From a virus, in the IMG/VR virus record IMGVR_UViG_3300045999_007603, positions 1-32,432 of that record: 32,432 bases of DNA, one strand, 5' to 3'. How positions within the stretch are numbered: the first letter of the stretch is position 1; every line of letters starts with the position of its first letter. A model generated the notes under the pieces. It was given only the letters and a program-made list of their open reading frames with translations, searched no databases and was not told the origin of the DNA. The position numbers were made by a program, and so were the translations under genes. Shown here one piece after another: positions 5,252 to 12,702 of the stretch.

Positions 5252-6894
5252 TGGGCGTCCCTTACGTCAATCAGATCGACAACGCGCCGCGCCGCAACGA
5301 CTGCGGGCCGGCATGCGTAGCCATGCTCGCCGGCGCCGTCAAGCCCGGCCTCGCCACATCGGCCACGGTCACCGACTTGTCGACGCACTTCGACGCCTCG
5401 CAGGACGGCACCACGCAGGCCGACCTGCTGCGCATGGGCGACCACGTCGGCGTGTCGCTGCGCGCTACCACCACGGCCGAATACCCCTACATCGCCCTTG
5501 TCGACTACCGCATGCTGCCGTTGCGCTACCAGGCTGGCGGCGATTTCGCTCACTGGATCGTGCGCCTGTCGGCCACGTCGTACCACGACCCGCTTTGGCG
5601 CGGCGCCGACGGCGCATCTCTCCCCGCGGCTGCCGGCGTGCTCGACGCCGCCGAATCAGGCGCGCGCCGCTGGTCGTCGATCGTCCCCAATCGCGTCACT
5701 CTCAAAAACCCTATGACTACACCCGCACCAACCTCGGGCAAGGCCCGCATCAAATCGACCCCGTACAGCACGTGGAAGCTGCGCAAAGCGCCTTCGACGT
5801 CTTCCTCCTCGGAAACCGGTTACTGGCTGTCGGCCGGGCAGGAGATCGACGTCCTCGATGTCGCCAGCGGCGACGGCTGGCAATGGGCGCGTGTGCGCAA
5901 CACGAGCGGCGGCGCCGTCGTCCAGGACGGCTACGTGCGCCGTGACGCGTGGGAGTGGGTGTCGACTCCGCCGCCGCCGCCGCCGCCACCAACGACTCGC
6001 CCGCCGCTGCTGCTGGGTGTCCACTTTCACGATTCGCGCGGCCACCATTACGCGCAGGGGTTTCTCTCTGCAGGCGGCATGGGCGCGACGATCATGGAAG
6101 GCTACACGTTCGCTTCGCAGCTCAAGATCGGCTGGCCAAAGGCCGCGATCTTTGTCCGGCGCTGGTGGCCGGGAAACTACCTCCCTCCGGTTGATCTCAA
6201 CCTGCTGTGGGGAGCGGAAGACCCGAAGCTGATTTACCTGTCGCCCATCAACGAGGCGGACTGCATCGGGCAGGACATGCAGGACATCCGGCCGCGAGCA
6301 GAATACGACGCGGCAATGGCGCGTCTTGTCAAGGAGCGCACGGGCGGGCGCTTCAATGCATCGACCGGCCGATGGGAGGGCGGCGCGATCTATGTCGCCA
6401 GCCCGTACAGCATGGGCACGCCCGACTTCACGCGGCAGGACGTGCGCGACCAGCTGCGGCAGCATCTCGCGCCGCACTACAACAGCAACCTGCTTGCCTA
6501 CGGCTATCACAGCTACAGCCCGGACCCGGCGCACATCGATCGCCCGAGCGAGTGGCCGTGGTACGAGCGCCGCTGCGACTTCCTGTTTCAGAAGTGCGGC
6601 TTCAACCCGGACCCGTCGCTTGCCGGCGTGTACATGGACGAAACCGGCGTCGACACCATGGGACGCGGCGGGTATCTCGCGTGGAACATGGACGGCGCTG
6701 CGGTCGCCGCGCATCTGCGCAAGCTGTGCGACGCGCTGCGCAGCCCGCTCGTCGTCAACGGCAAGTCGTACCCGTCGCCCTACCGTGCGGCGACGGTGTT
6801 CGCCGCCACCGACGACGTGCAGCGCTGGGGCGGATACCGCGTGCAGGGGTTCCTCGGCGAGATCGCCCAGGTCGCGCAGGAGGCGCTGCGGTGA
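5251..6894 (+). CDS. Modular lysin: C39-like peptidase, SH3b, TIM-barrel glycosidase
   Basis: 547 residues. Residues 1-120 look like a papain-fold C39-type peptidase: Gln8, NDCGPACVAML with Cys18, AHWIV with His101, and HDP with Asp113. Residues about 163-236 match a bacterial SH3 wall-binding domain (LRKAPS..., IDVLDVASGDGWQWARV, DGYVRRD). A run of eight prolines (about 240-247) links to a 300-residue domain that looks like a clan GH-A TIM barrel, with the Asn-Glu pair in LSPINEAD (Glu335) as likely acid/base and GVYMDETG (Glu464) as likely nucleophile. No signal peptide is visible, consistent with holin-dependent release. It would cut both peptide and glycan parts of the wall. Catalytic assignments are inferred from motifs. 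Confidence 0.8.
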   Translation: MGVPYVNQIDNAPRRNDCGPACVAMLAGAVKPGLATSATVTDLSTHFDASQDGTTQADLLRMGDHVGVSLRATTTAEYPYIALVDYRMLPLRYQAGGDFAHWIVRLSATSYHDPLWRGADGASLPAAAGVLDAAESGARRWSSIVPNRVTLKNPMTTPAPTSGKARIKSTPYSTWKLRKAPSTSSSSETGYWLSAGQEIDVLDVASGDGWQWARVRNTSGGAVVQDGYVRRDAWEWVSTPPPPPPPPTTRPPLLLGVHFHDSRGHHYAQGFLSAGGMGATIMEGYTFASQLKIGWPKAAIFVRRWWPGNYLPPVDLNLLWGAEDPKLIYLSPINEADCIGQDMQDIRPRAEYDAAMARLVKERTGGRFNASTGRWEGGAIYVASPYSMGTPDFTRQDVRDQLRQHLAPHYNSNLLAYGYHSYSPDPAHIDRPSEWPWYERRCDFLFQKCGFNPDPSLAGVYMDETGVDTMGRGGYLAWNMDGAAVAAHLRKLCDALRSPLVVNGKSYPSPYRAATVFAATDDVQRWGGYRVQGFLGEIAQVAQEALR

Positions 6895-7109
6895 TCTCGT
6901 TCGATGCCGTCGTCTACAAGGTGCAGACGCTCGTGGACGGCGGCATCCGCGTGACGCTCGATCTGCCAGAGCACGCGATCGGCGCCGCGGCCGAACTGAT
7001 GCGCTACAAGCGCGACGAAGTGCCGCTGCGTGTGGCGTGCAGTGGAGGTTTCGATGAAACAAAACGTAACGTACCACGGTCTCAAAGCGAAGCAGATTCG
7101 TCTGCTTGA
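6891..7109 (+). CDS. Small protein of unknown function upstream of terS
   Basis: 72 residues from GTG 6891, which overlaps the lysin stop (GGTGA) and has GGAGGCG upstream. The first 50 residues (FDAVVYKVQTLVDGGIRVTLDLPEHAIGAAAELMRYKRDE) look like a small alpha/beta protein, and this kind of short protein is common next to phage terminase genes. The last 19 residues overlap the start of terS and look less native. Function unknown. Confidence 0.65.
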   Translation: MISFDAVVYKVQTLVDGGIRVTLDLPEHAIGAAAELMRYKRDEVPLRVACSGGFDETKRNVPRSQSEADSSA

Positions 7110-7485
7110 AACCGCACTGGAGGCCGGGTTTCATCGCAATATCACCGCGATCTGTTCGGAGGCAGGTGTTTCACGCGTGACCTTCTACCGCTGGATGGAC
7201 GACCCGCAGTTCCGCGATGCGTGGGAGGGGCTGTGGAAGCGCATGGCCGCTCGGCATCTGCCCAGCGCCGTGTCGGCCATCGTGGCGAAAGCTCAGAAGG
7301 GCGACGTGTCTGCGTCGCGCTTGCTCGCCGAAATGGCCGGCGTGCTGAAGCAGCAGGTCGAACAAACCGGCACGCAACGCATCGAGATCGAATACACCAA
7401 CAATTGGCGCAACATCTATGAAGCTGACACTCCCGCTGCCGCATCCGGGGCAGGCGCACGTGATGCGGAGGGCGAAGCGATTTAA
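7054..7485 (+). CDS. terS: Terminase small subunit
   Basis: 143 residues, ATG 7054 preceded by GGAGGTTTCG. The N-terminal half carries a helix-turn-helix (ITAICSEAGVSRVTFYRWMDD), as in phage terminase small subunits that recognise the packaging site. The middle (ASRLLAEMAGVLKQQVEQTG) is the helical oligomerisation part. Directly followed, with a 68-nt overlap, by the large subunit, which settles the call. The C-terminal tail, which overlaps terL, is Ala-rich and probably flexible. Confidence 0.85.
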   Translation: MKQNVTYHGLKAKQIRLLETALEAGFHRNITAICSEAGVSRVTFYRWMDDPQFRDAWEGLWKRMAARHLPSAVSAIVAKAQKGDVSASRLLAEMAGVLKQQVEQTGTQRIEIEYTNNWRNIYEADTPAAASGAGARDAEGEAI

Positions 7486-8659
7486 CTGGCTCAGTGCCGG
7501 TCGCCGCTGGCGCAAAACGACGATGGTCATGTCCATCGCCGTTGAGCATGCCGTGCAGGGCGCGCAGATCATGTGGTGTGCGCCGACGTATGAGCAGGCG
7601 CGCGTGGCGATGGAGGAGACGGCCTACGCTGCGCGGGACATTGCCGTGTTCAACGAGTCGCGCATGATCGCGACATTTCCGAGCGGCGGCCGCATCGCGT
7701 ATCGATCGCTGCAGAAGCCCGACAACGTGCGCAGCTTTACCGCACACGGCATCGTCATCGACGAAGTAGCCGATGTGCCAGAGCAGGCATGGACGGCCGT
7801 GCTGCGGCCGACGCTCATCAGCACGCGCGGCTGGATGTGGGGCATAGGCACACCGAAAGGACGAAACTGGTTTTACGCGCAGTGGCATCGCGCAGCAGAG
7901 CGCGGTGATGCGGCTGCGTTTCGCGCGCCCACCCTCGGCGCCGAAATTGTCGGCGGCCGTTTGGTGCGCCGGCCGCACGCGCTCGAGAATCCGACGGTCG
8001 ACTGGGACGAGATTGAGCAGCTCCACCGCACGATGCCGGAGTATGAATTCCGCCAGGAGATTCTGGCGGAGTTTGTCGAGGTCGGCGGCGGCGTGTTTCG
8101 CGGGGTGCGCGACGCTGTGCGTGCGGCGCCGATGATCGACCACCGCCACACGCACGTCGCCGGCCTCGACTGGGCGCTCAACTACGACTACACAGTGCTC
8201 ACGATCATCGACGCCACGACCGGCGCGGTCGTGCACGTGGATCGCTTCAACGGCGCCGAATACGCCATGCAGCGCGCGCGCATCGCTGCCGCGTGCCAGC
8301 GCTTCCGCGTCGACGTGCTGCTGGCCGAGGCAAACGCAATGGGGAAGCCCAACAACGACATGCTGCGCGACGAGGGCATCCCCGTGCGCGATTTCACCAC
8401 CACGTCATCGACGAAAAGCGAAATCATCCGCCGTCTCGCTGCTGCGTTCGAGCAGCGGCGGCTGACGCTGCCGCCTGACGACGTGATGATCGCCGAGCTC
8501 GAGGCCTACGAGGCCAAGCGCCTCGAGTCCGGAGCGATCCGATACAGCGCTCCCGACGGCATGCACGACGACACCGTGATGTCTCTGGCGCTGGCGTGGT
8601 ACGCCGCGGACACGACGACGGCGGCCGTGGCGCCGATGATCGCGCGGTCGCCGTTTTGA
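7418..8659 (+). CDS. terL: Terminase large subunit
   Basis: 413 residues. ATPase part: Walker A variant GRRWRKTT (28-35), adenine-contacting Gln12, Walker B IVIDE (Asp115, Glu116) and the coupling region GTPKGRNWFY. RNase H-like nuclease part: GLDWALNYD (Asp251), LLAEANAMG (Glu304) and MHDDTVMSLALA (Asp384, Asp385). It drives DNA into the prohead and cuts the concatemer. The ATG at 7418 has a poor ribosome site but begins the conserved LPLPHPGQ..V segment, so initiation is probably coupled to terS. Somewhat short for the family but complete in motifs. Confidence 0.95.
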   Translation: MKLTLPLPHPGQAHVMRRAKRFNWLSAGRRWRKTTMVMSIAVEHAVQGAQIMWCAPTYEQARVAMEETAYAARDIAVFNESRMIATFPSGGRIAYRSLQKPDNVRSFTAHGIVIDEVADVPEQAWTAVLRPTLISTRGWMWGIGTPKGRNWFYAQWHRAAERGDAAAFRAPTLGAEIVGGRLVRRPHALENPTVDWDEIEQLHRTMPEYEFRQEILAEFVEVGGGVFRGVRDAVRAAPMIDHRHTHVAGLDWALNYDYTVLTIIDATTGAVVHVDRFNGAEYAMQRARIAAACQRFRVDVLLAEANAMGKPNNDMLRDEGIPVRDFTTTSSTKSEIIRRLAAAFEQRRLTLPPDDVMIAELEAYEAKRLESGAIRYSAPDGMHDDTVMSLALAWYAADTTTAAVAPMIARSPF

Positions 8660-8661
8660 CG

Positions 8662-8713
8662 GCTATGCACGCGTGTATGGTGCGTGTATATGCGCGTGCA
8701 TAGCTGTTACAAT
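8662..8713 (+). promoter_or_regulatory. Extended -10 promoter with operator-like repeats, capsid cassette
   Basis: TGT TACAAT (8705-8713) is an extended -10; no -35 is seen. Directly upstream is a 12-bp perfect inverted repeat, GCTATGCACGCG (8662-8673) with CGCGTGCATAGC (8693-8704), and inside it a direct repeat of GCGTGTAT (8671-8678 and 8682-8689) with an 11-bp period. An activator or antiterminator-loading factor binding here is likely. The predicted start is near 8720. Confidence 0.6.
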
Positions 8714-8726
8714 CACGCGCAACCAA

Positions 8727-8779
8727 ATACCAACCGCTTGGGCGGCACTCACACAGAGTGCCGCCTTTTTTGTTTTCCC
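8727..8779 (+). terminator. Repeated terminator element, copy B (upstream of capsid gene)
   Basis: ATACCAACCGCTTGG, then GGCGGCACTC (8741-8750), loop ACACA, GAGTGCCGCC (8756-8765), T6, GTTTTCCC. Compared with copies A and C the stem has gained a G-C pair at its base and the loop has changed while the stem stays perfect, which argues that the RNA structure is what is kept. It starts only about 7 nt after the predicted transcription start. Confidence 0.85.
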
Positions 8780-8787
8780 TACACCAC

Positions 8788-11076
8788 ATGGACAAGCGCA
8801 AGCATCCCACCGACCAGCGCCAGCGCGTGCGCATCCGCGAGGCCGTCGACGTGATCCGAGGCGAGATCGTCGAGGCTTCCGACGGACAGCGCAGCCGGCG
8901 CATCGTGATTCGCGAAGCGCTCACGGCCGGCGTGGTCAACCGGAACGGACGGCGGTACACCGAGCAGGCGGTTCGCGCCGCGGTGCAGGAGCTGCAGCCG
9001 AAACTCCGCGAAAGCGCGGGGCAAGGGCGGGCGATCCTCCACACCGCAGACGGCGACCCGCTCGTCGGCGAAGCAGACCATCCGAGCGACAAGGGCGGGC
9101 GCCCTGCGCTGCTGGAAACGGTCGTCGTATGGACGGACGTCGCATATGACGAGGCGTCGCGCGCGGTTTCCCTCACGGGCACCATCGCGGACACCCAGCG
9201 CGGACGGGACATCCAGGCACTTGCCGATATCGGGCTGCTGCCCGGCGGAAGCCTGCGCGGGAATGGCATCTCGCAGGTCGTCGACTTCGGCGAAGGCCAA
9301 GTTGAGGAGGTCGTGGAGCTTCATCTCACCGGCTACGACCTGGTGCTCACGCCGTCGTTCCAGAACACGGCCGTGATCGAGAGCAAGCAGGACGCACTGA
9401 TTCAGCCCGCGATTCAGCGGGAGGAGAAACCACAGATGGACATCGAGACCGTTCGCAAGGCGTTGGGCCTTGCCGAGTCCGCCACCGAGGCGGACATTCT
9501 GTCGGCTGCGGCGCGCGCGCGTGAGGCCGCCGTGCAGCTGGAAGAGACCAAGAAGCGCGATGCGCTGACGCGCGCCATCGACGAGGCCTGCAAGGGCCTG
9601 CCGTACGACGCCGCGCTCAACGCGCAGTTCCGCGATGAGCTCGCCGAGGACGCAGCCGATGCGTCGGCCGTCGCCGCTCGCGCGAACAAGCTCCGCAAGC
9701 GCTACGATCAGCTGGCCGCCGCGTCGGCGCTGAAGTCGCAGGGCTACAGCGGCCCGCTCGCGGGCATCCAGGTGGCGCCGGTGTTCGAGAAGGAAACCGG
9801 GCAGCCGGCCTACGCGCGCTTGTCGCATGACCTCGCCGAGAGCGTGATGCAGCATCGCGGCGGCCAGCTGTTTAACGCTGCTTCGCCGCGCACCGCCAAC
9901 GAGCGCGTCGCCGCGGCCGTGCTGAAGCGCTTCGATGAGCTGCACGGGGCGCAGCTGCAGCGCGAGGCGCAGCTGTACGCCGAAGCACACACGGCCACCG
10001 ATCTCACGCTGCCGTACACGATCAGCCGCACGATCAACAGCGCGGTTTTCCCGTCTCTCGTCGCAACGAGCGTCTTTGACACGGCGCTGATGCAGAACAG
10101 CCCGGAGTACCTGTACTACGAGTCGTACGCCGAGGAGACGGGCCTCACGGCTACGGTGACCGATGAGGTTGTCGCGGCGCCGGCCACGCTCGGCAACACG
10201 AGCGCGCTCGCCGCGCAGCGCGTGATCCCGGGCACGGTCGTCGTGACCAACAGCGCCGGAAGCACGACCTACACCGAGGGCACTGACTACACCGTCGATT
10301 ACGCCAACGGCCTGGTGTTCTTTCCGGCGTCGGGCGGCGCCATCACGGCGTCGCAGTCGCTCAAGATTGACTACCAGTACAAGGCGATCCGCAAGGGCGA
10401 GAACGCCGCGATCGAGCGCTCGAAGAACACGCTGTCGCGCATCTCGATCGAGGCGAAGGCCGACCGCCTCGCCGTCGAGATCACCAACGAGGCCGTGGTG
10501 TTCGGCCGCTCGCAGCTGGGCTATGACGTGGCGGCTCGCGCCGTTGCGAACATGACCAACGAAATCAACCGGATCATTGATCAGGGCCTGATTCGTCTGG
10601 CCATTCAGGCCGTCAAGGCGATTGCCTCGAACAGCGGCGGCACGTGGACCGTCGGCAGCACGCCCGACTACAGCGTCGGCGTGAGCACGATCGGCAAGGC
10701 CAAGGTCAAGGTGCTCAATCGCAACTATCAGCCGACGTTCGCGCTGATGAGTGCGACCAACAGTGATTTGATCGCCAACTGGACGGGCTTCTCGGCGTCG
10801 GGCCTGCGCCCGGACGGCGCGATCAACCCGGCGGGCTTCGTCGGCCGCGTCAAGGGCCTCGATGTGTTCGAGACCACGCAGATGACGGACACCGAGATCA
10901 TCGTGGGCAACCGCGAGCTGGTGATGTTCCGCATCTTCCAGCCGCTGCTGGTCAAGGGGCCGTTCCCGTCCTACGACTCGAACAAGCTCAAGGCCAACGA
11001 CCAGTGGTACATCGAGGGCTTCAACGCCAGCGCCGCGCCTGTCCCGCAGAAGGGCGCCTACATGGTCGTGGCGTAG
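8788..11076 (+). CDS. Prohead protease-scaffold-major capsid fusion protein
   Basis: 762 residues. Residues about 25-205 match a T4 gp21-type prohead serine protease: TAGVVNRNGRRY, VGEADHP (His98), GGSLRGNGIS (Ser155) and YDLVLTPSF. Residues about 217-320 are charged and helical (ARAREAAVQLEETKKRDALTRA), as in a scaffold or delta domain. From about 330 an HK97-like capsid protein follows (ALMQNSPEYLYYESY..., SRISIEAKADRLAVEITNEA, IRLAIQAVKAIA). A beta-rich insert at about 470-532 (VVVTNSAGSTTYTEGTDY...GGAITASQSLKIDYQY) resembles Ig-like add-on domains. No Shine-Dalgarno precedes ATG 8788. The protease would cut itself and the scaffold away during maturation. There is an internal start candidate at 9436. 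Confidence 0.88.
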   Translation: MDKRKHPTDQRQRVRIREAVDVIRGEIVEASDGQRSRRIVIREALTAGVVNRNGRRYTEQAVRAAVQELQPKLRESAGQGRAILHTADGDPLVGEADHPSDKGGRPALLETVVVWTDVAYDEASRAVSLTGTIADTQRGRDIQALADIGLLPGGSLRGNGISQVVDFGEGQVEEVVELHLTGYDLVLTPSFQNTAVIESKQDALIQPAIQREEKPQMDIETVRKALGLAESATEADILSAAARAREAAVQLEETKKRDALTRAIDEACKGLPYDAALNAQFRDELAEDAADASAVAARANKLRKRYDQLAAASALKSQGYSGPLAGIQVAPVFEKETGQPAYARLSHDLAESVMQHRGGQLFNAASPRTANERVAAAVLKRFDELHGAQLQREAQLYAEAHTATDLTLPYTISRTINSAVFPSLVATSVFDTALMQNSPEYLYYESYAEETGLTATVTDEVVAAPATLGNTSALAAQRVIPGTVVVTNSAGSTTYTEGTDYTVDYANGLVFFPASGGAITASQSLKIDYQYKAIRKGENAAIERSKNTLSRISIEAKADRLAVEITNEAVVFGRSQLGYDVAARAVANMTNEINRIIDQGLIRLAIQAVKAIASNSGGTWTVGSTPDYSVGVSTIGKAKVKVLNRNYQPTFALMSATNSDLIANWTGFSASGLRPDGAINPAGFVGRVKGLDVFETTQMTDTEIIVGNRELVMFRIFQPLLVKGPFPSYDSNKLKANDQWYIEGFNASAAPVPQKGAYMVVA
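9417..9438 (+). promoter_or_regulatory. Candidate internal ribosome site and start inside the capsid fusion gene
   Basis: GGGAGGAG followed by AAACCACAG and ATG at 9436, in frame, exactly at the boundary between the protease and scaffold parts. Initiation here would give a 546-residue scaffold-capsid protein without protease, with a much better ribosome site than the annotated ATG 8788. This matches the known logic of nested protease/scaffold genes (lambda C/Nu3). Confidence 0.55.
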
Positions 11077-11088
11077 ACATCACTGCAA

Positions 11089-11118
11089 CAGGGAGGGATT
11101 CGCGCGAATCTCTCCCTG
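11089..11118 (+). other. Strong RNA hairpin after the capsid gene
   Basis: CAGGGAGGGATTC (11089-11101) pairs with GAATCTCTCCCTG (11106-11118), 13 pairs with one G-T, closed by GCGC. There is no U-tract, so it is not a standard terminator. It may protect the upstream capsid mRNA end or mark a processing site that sets capsid expression above the genes downstream. Confidence 0.65.
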
Positions 11119-11131
11119 ACACAATGACTAC

Positions 11132-11407
11132 ATGAAGCGATTCGTCCGAATCACCGCAATTGCCGAGCGCGTGCTTGTCGCCGAGAACTGGCTGTACGCA
11201 GGGGAGTCCCGCGTGGTGCATCGTCGCTACGCCAACATCGTAGCGGCGGCCAATCCCGGCGCGATCGTGGTGTCCGAGCTCGGCGACGGAGAGACGACCG
11301 AACCGCAGCCCGCCGTCCTGGAGGAGGTGATCCCGCATGCCCATCACGCGCCAGTCGCTGATCGACAGTCTGACCGCGGCGCTGTTCGCAAAGGACGGCG
11401 TCCCTAG
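11132..11407 (+). CDS. Small head-region protein, unknown function
   Basis: 91 residues beginning MKRFVRITAIAERVLV. The first 68 residues form a compact beta-rich segment (VRITAIAERVLVAENWLYAGESRVVHRRYANIVAAANPGAIVVSE) of the kind seen in short proteins between capsid and connector genes. The ribosome site is weak. The last 23 residues overlap the next gene and look like non-selected sequence, so the functional part probably ends near residue 70. Family not recognised. Confidence 0.6.
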   Translation: MKRFVRITAIAERVLVAENWLYAGESRVVHRRYANIVAAANPGAIVVSELGDGETTEPQPAVLEEVIPHAHHAPVADRQSDRGAVRKGRRP

Positions 11408-12005
11408 CTCGACGCAGTACGCCGACGCCATCGACGCGGCGGTGCTGGCCTATTCGCAGCGCGTGCCGCTGGTGCGCACGATCACGCTCGCCATCACGGC
11501 GGGCGTTGCCACGTACGCACTGCCTGCGGATTTCCTCGCGCTGCTCTCGCTGGAAACGGGCACGGTGCTCGGCCAGCAGATCGCAATCACGACGGCGGGA
11601 ATCGTGCCCCTCGGCGACGAGCCGGAAGAGGCCTACGAGATCATCGGCAAGAACCTGGTGTTCGACGAGGCGCCGAGCTACACCGCCGATCGCCTGCTCA
11701 AATACGCCGCTGCGCACGTCGTGGCATCTGGCAGCTATGCAGACCTGCAGGCGCAGGAGACGCGCCCGATCCTCTGGCGCGCCCAGGCCGACCTGCTGCG
11801 CATGCTGGCGATGCGCGAGGCCGGCAACGCGTGGTCGTATCGCATCGGCGACGAGGCTGTCGACAAGAAGGGCCTCGGCGACGCGCTGTTCAAGGCCTCG
11901 GACGCAATCGAGCGGCAGTACGAGAATGCGGTCGAGGCGCTGGGCGGCGGCGCCGGAACCGGCGGCGTCGTCGGCGTCCGATCCGATTACAGCGCCTGGA
12001 GGTGA
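11337..12005 (+). CDS. Head-tail connector/adaptor protein
   Basis: 222 residues with an excellent ribosome site, GGAGGAGG, before ATG 11337. The N-terminus TRQSLIDSLTAALFAKDGVPSSTQYADAIDAAVLAYSQR..., the strand-rich middle (TLAITAGVATYALPADFLALLSLE) and a C-terminal helical stretch (AIERQYENAVEAL) correspond to the common phage proteins that fit between portal and tail (gp6/gp15-type adaptors or DUF-type head proteins). Exact family is not certain. It ends 1 nt before the next start. Confidence 0.6.
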   Translation: MPITRQSLIDSLTAALFAKDGVPSSTQYADAIDAAVLAYSQRVPLVRTITLAITAGVATYALPADFLALLSLETGTVLGQQIAITTAGIVPLGDEPEEAYEIIGKNLVFDEAPSYTADRLLKYAAAHVVASGSYADLQAQETRPILWRAQADLLRMLAMREAGNAWSYRIGDEAVDKKGLGDALFKASDAIERQYENAVEALGGGAGTGGVVGVRSDYSAWR

Positions 12006-12006
12006 G

Positions 12007-12342
12007 ATGCTGAGCAGCGGCGACATGGCCAACATCCGAGCGGCGTTCGGCGAGATGCGCACCGACAACGCGGTCAGCATCGCGCTTCGGCGCGGCAGCA
12101 CGACGCTCGCTGCGCAGTCGTTTCGTTTTGCGCTGACGGGCGGCGCGACGCGCAATGTGGCGACGACGCGCCCGGCGCAGGGCGCCAGCGAATCCACGGC
12201 GCAGGGGACGCTGGTCGGCGCGATCACGGCCGACGTCCAGATCGGCGATCGATTCACCAGCGGCGGCGTCGTGTGGCGCGTGATCTACGTGCGCCCGGAT
12301 CGACGCGCGGCGACGCTGTGCGATGTGGAGGCAACGGCATGA
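12007..12342 (+). CDS. Putative head-completion (stopper) protein
   Basis: 111 residues from ATG 12007, preceded by GGAGGTGAG formed by the end of the upstream gene. After a helical start (SGDMANIRAAFGEMRTDNAVSIAL) the protein is beta-rich, ending in IGDRFTSGGVVWRVIYVRPDRRAATLCDVEA, the pattern of phage head-closure proteins that carry a small barrel. The position between the adaptor and the gp10-like protein fits. It overlaps the next gene by ATGA. Confidence 0.6.
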   Translation: MLSSGDMANIRAAFGEMRTDNAVSIALRRGSTTLAAQSFRFALTGGATRNVATTRPAQGASESTAQGTLVGAITADVQIGDRFTSGGVVWRVIYVRPDRRAATLCDVEATA

Positions 12343-12701
12343 GTGCGATCGGCTACACCTTTTCGTTTGACGACTTGCAAGAAAGCTTCCGGCGCCTCGG
12401 CGACAAAATGGTTCTCGATCTGGCCATTGAAACGGGCAAGTGGGCCAAGGAGACGGAAAACAAAATGCGTCACGAGGCGCACTGGACAGACCGATCGGGC
12501 GCAGCGCGCCGCGGCTTGTTTAGCGATCACGCGCGCGAAGGGAACGCAATCGTGGCGCGCTTCGGGCACACAATGGAATACGGAAGATTTCTCGAGCTCA
12601 GCCACGGCGGCAAATACGCGATTGTGATGCCGACCATTCAGGCAAAAATGCCAGACCTTGAAGCGCGAATGGCCAAATTGCTTGACCGGAGCGGAGGCTG
12701 A
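12339..12701 (+). CDS. HK97 gp10-like tail-completion protein
   Basis: 120 residues. The sequence WTDRSGAARRGLFSDH...IVARFGHTMEYGRFLELSHGGKYAIVMPTIQ is the familiar core of HK97 gp10-family neck/tail-completion proteins, where the hydrophobic strand and Tyr-Gly...E.. motif (here MEYGRFLEL) recur. ATG 12339 overlaps the previous stop, indicating translational coupling. It would join head and tail at the neck. Confidence 0.75.
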   Translation: MSAIGYTFSFDDLQESFRRLGDKMVLDLAIETGKWAKETENKMRHEAHWTDRSGAARRGLFSDHAREGNAIVARFGHTMEYGRFLELSHGGKYAIVMPTIQAKMPDLEARMAKLLDRSGG

Positions 12702-12702
12702 C

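Noticed and set aside
5656-7134. 492-codon open frame on the minus strand
   Set aside because: Lies wholly antisense to the lysin gene with its clear domains; Arg/His-rich composition typical of antisense frames in GC-rich DNA, no ribosome site.
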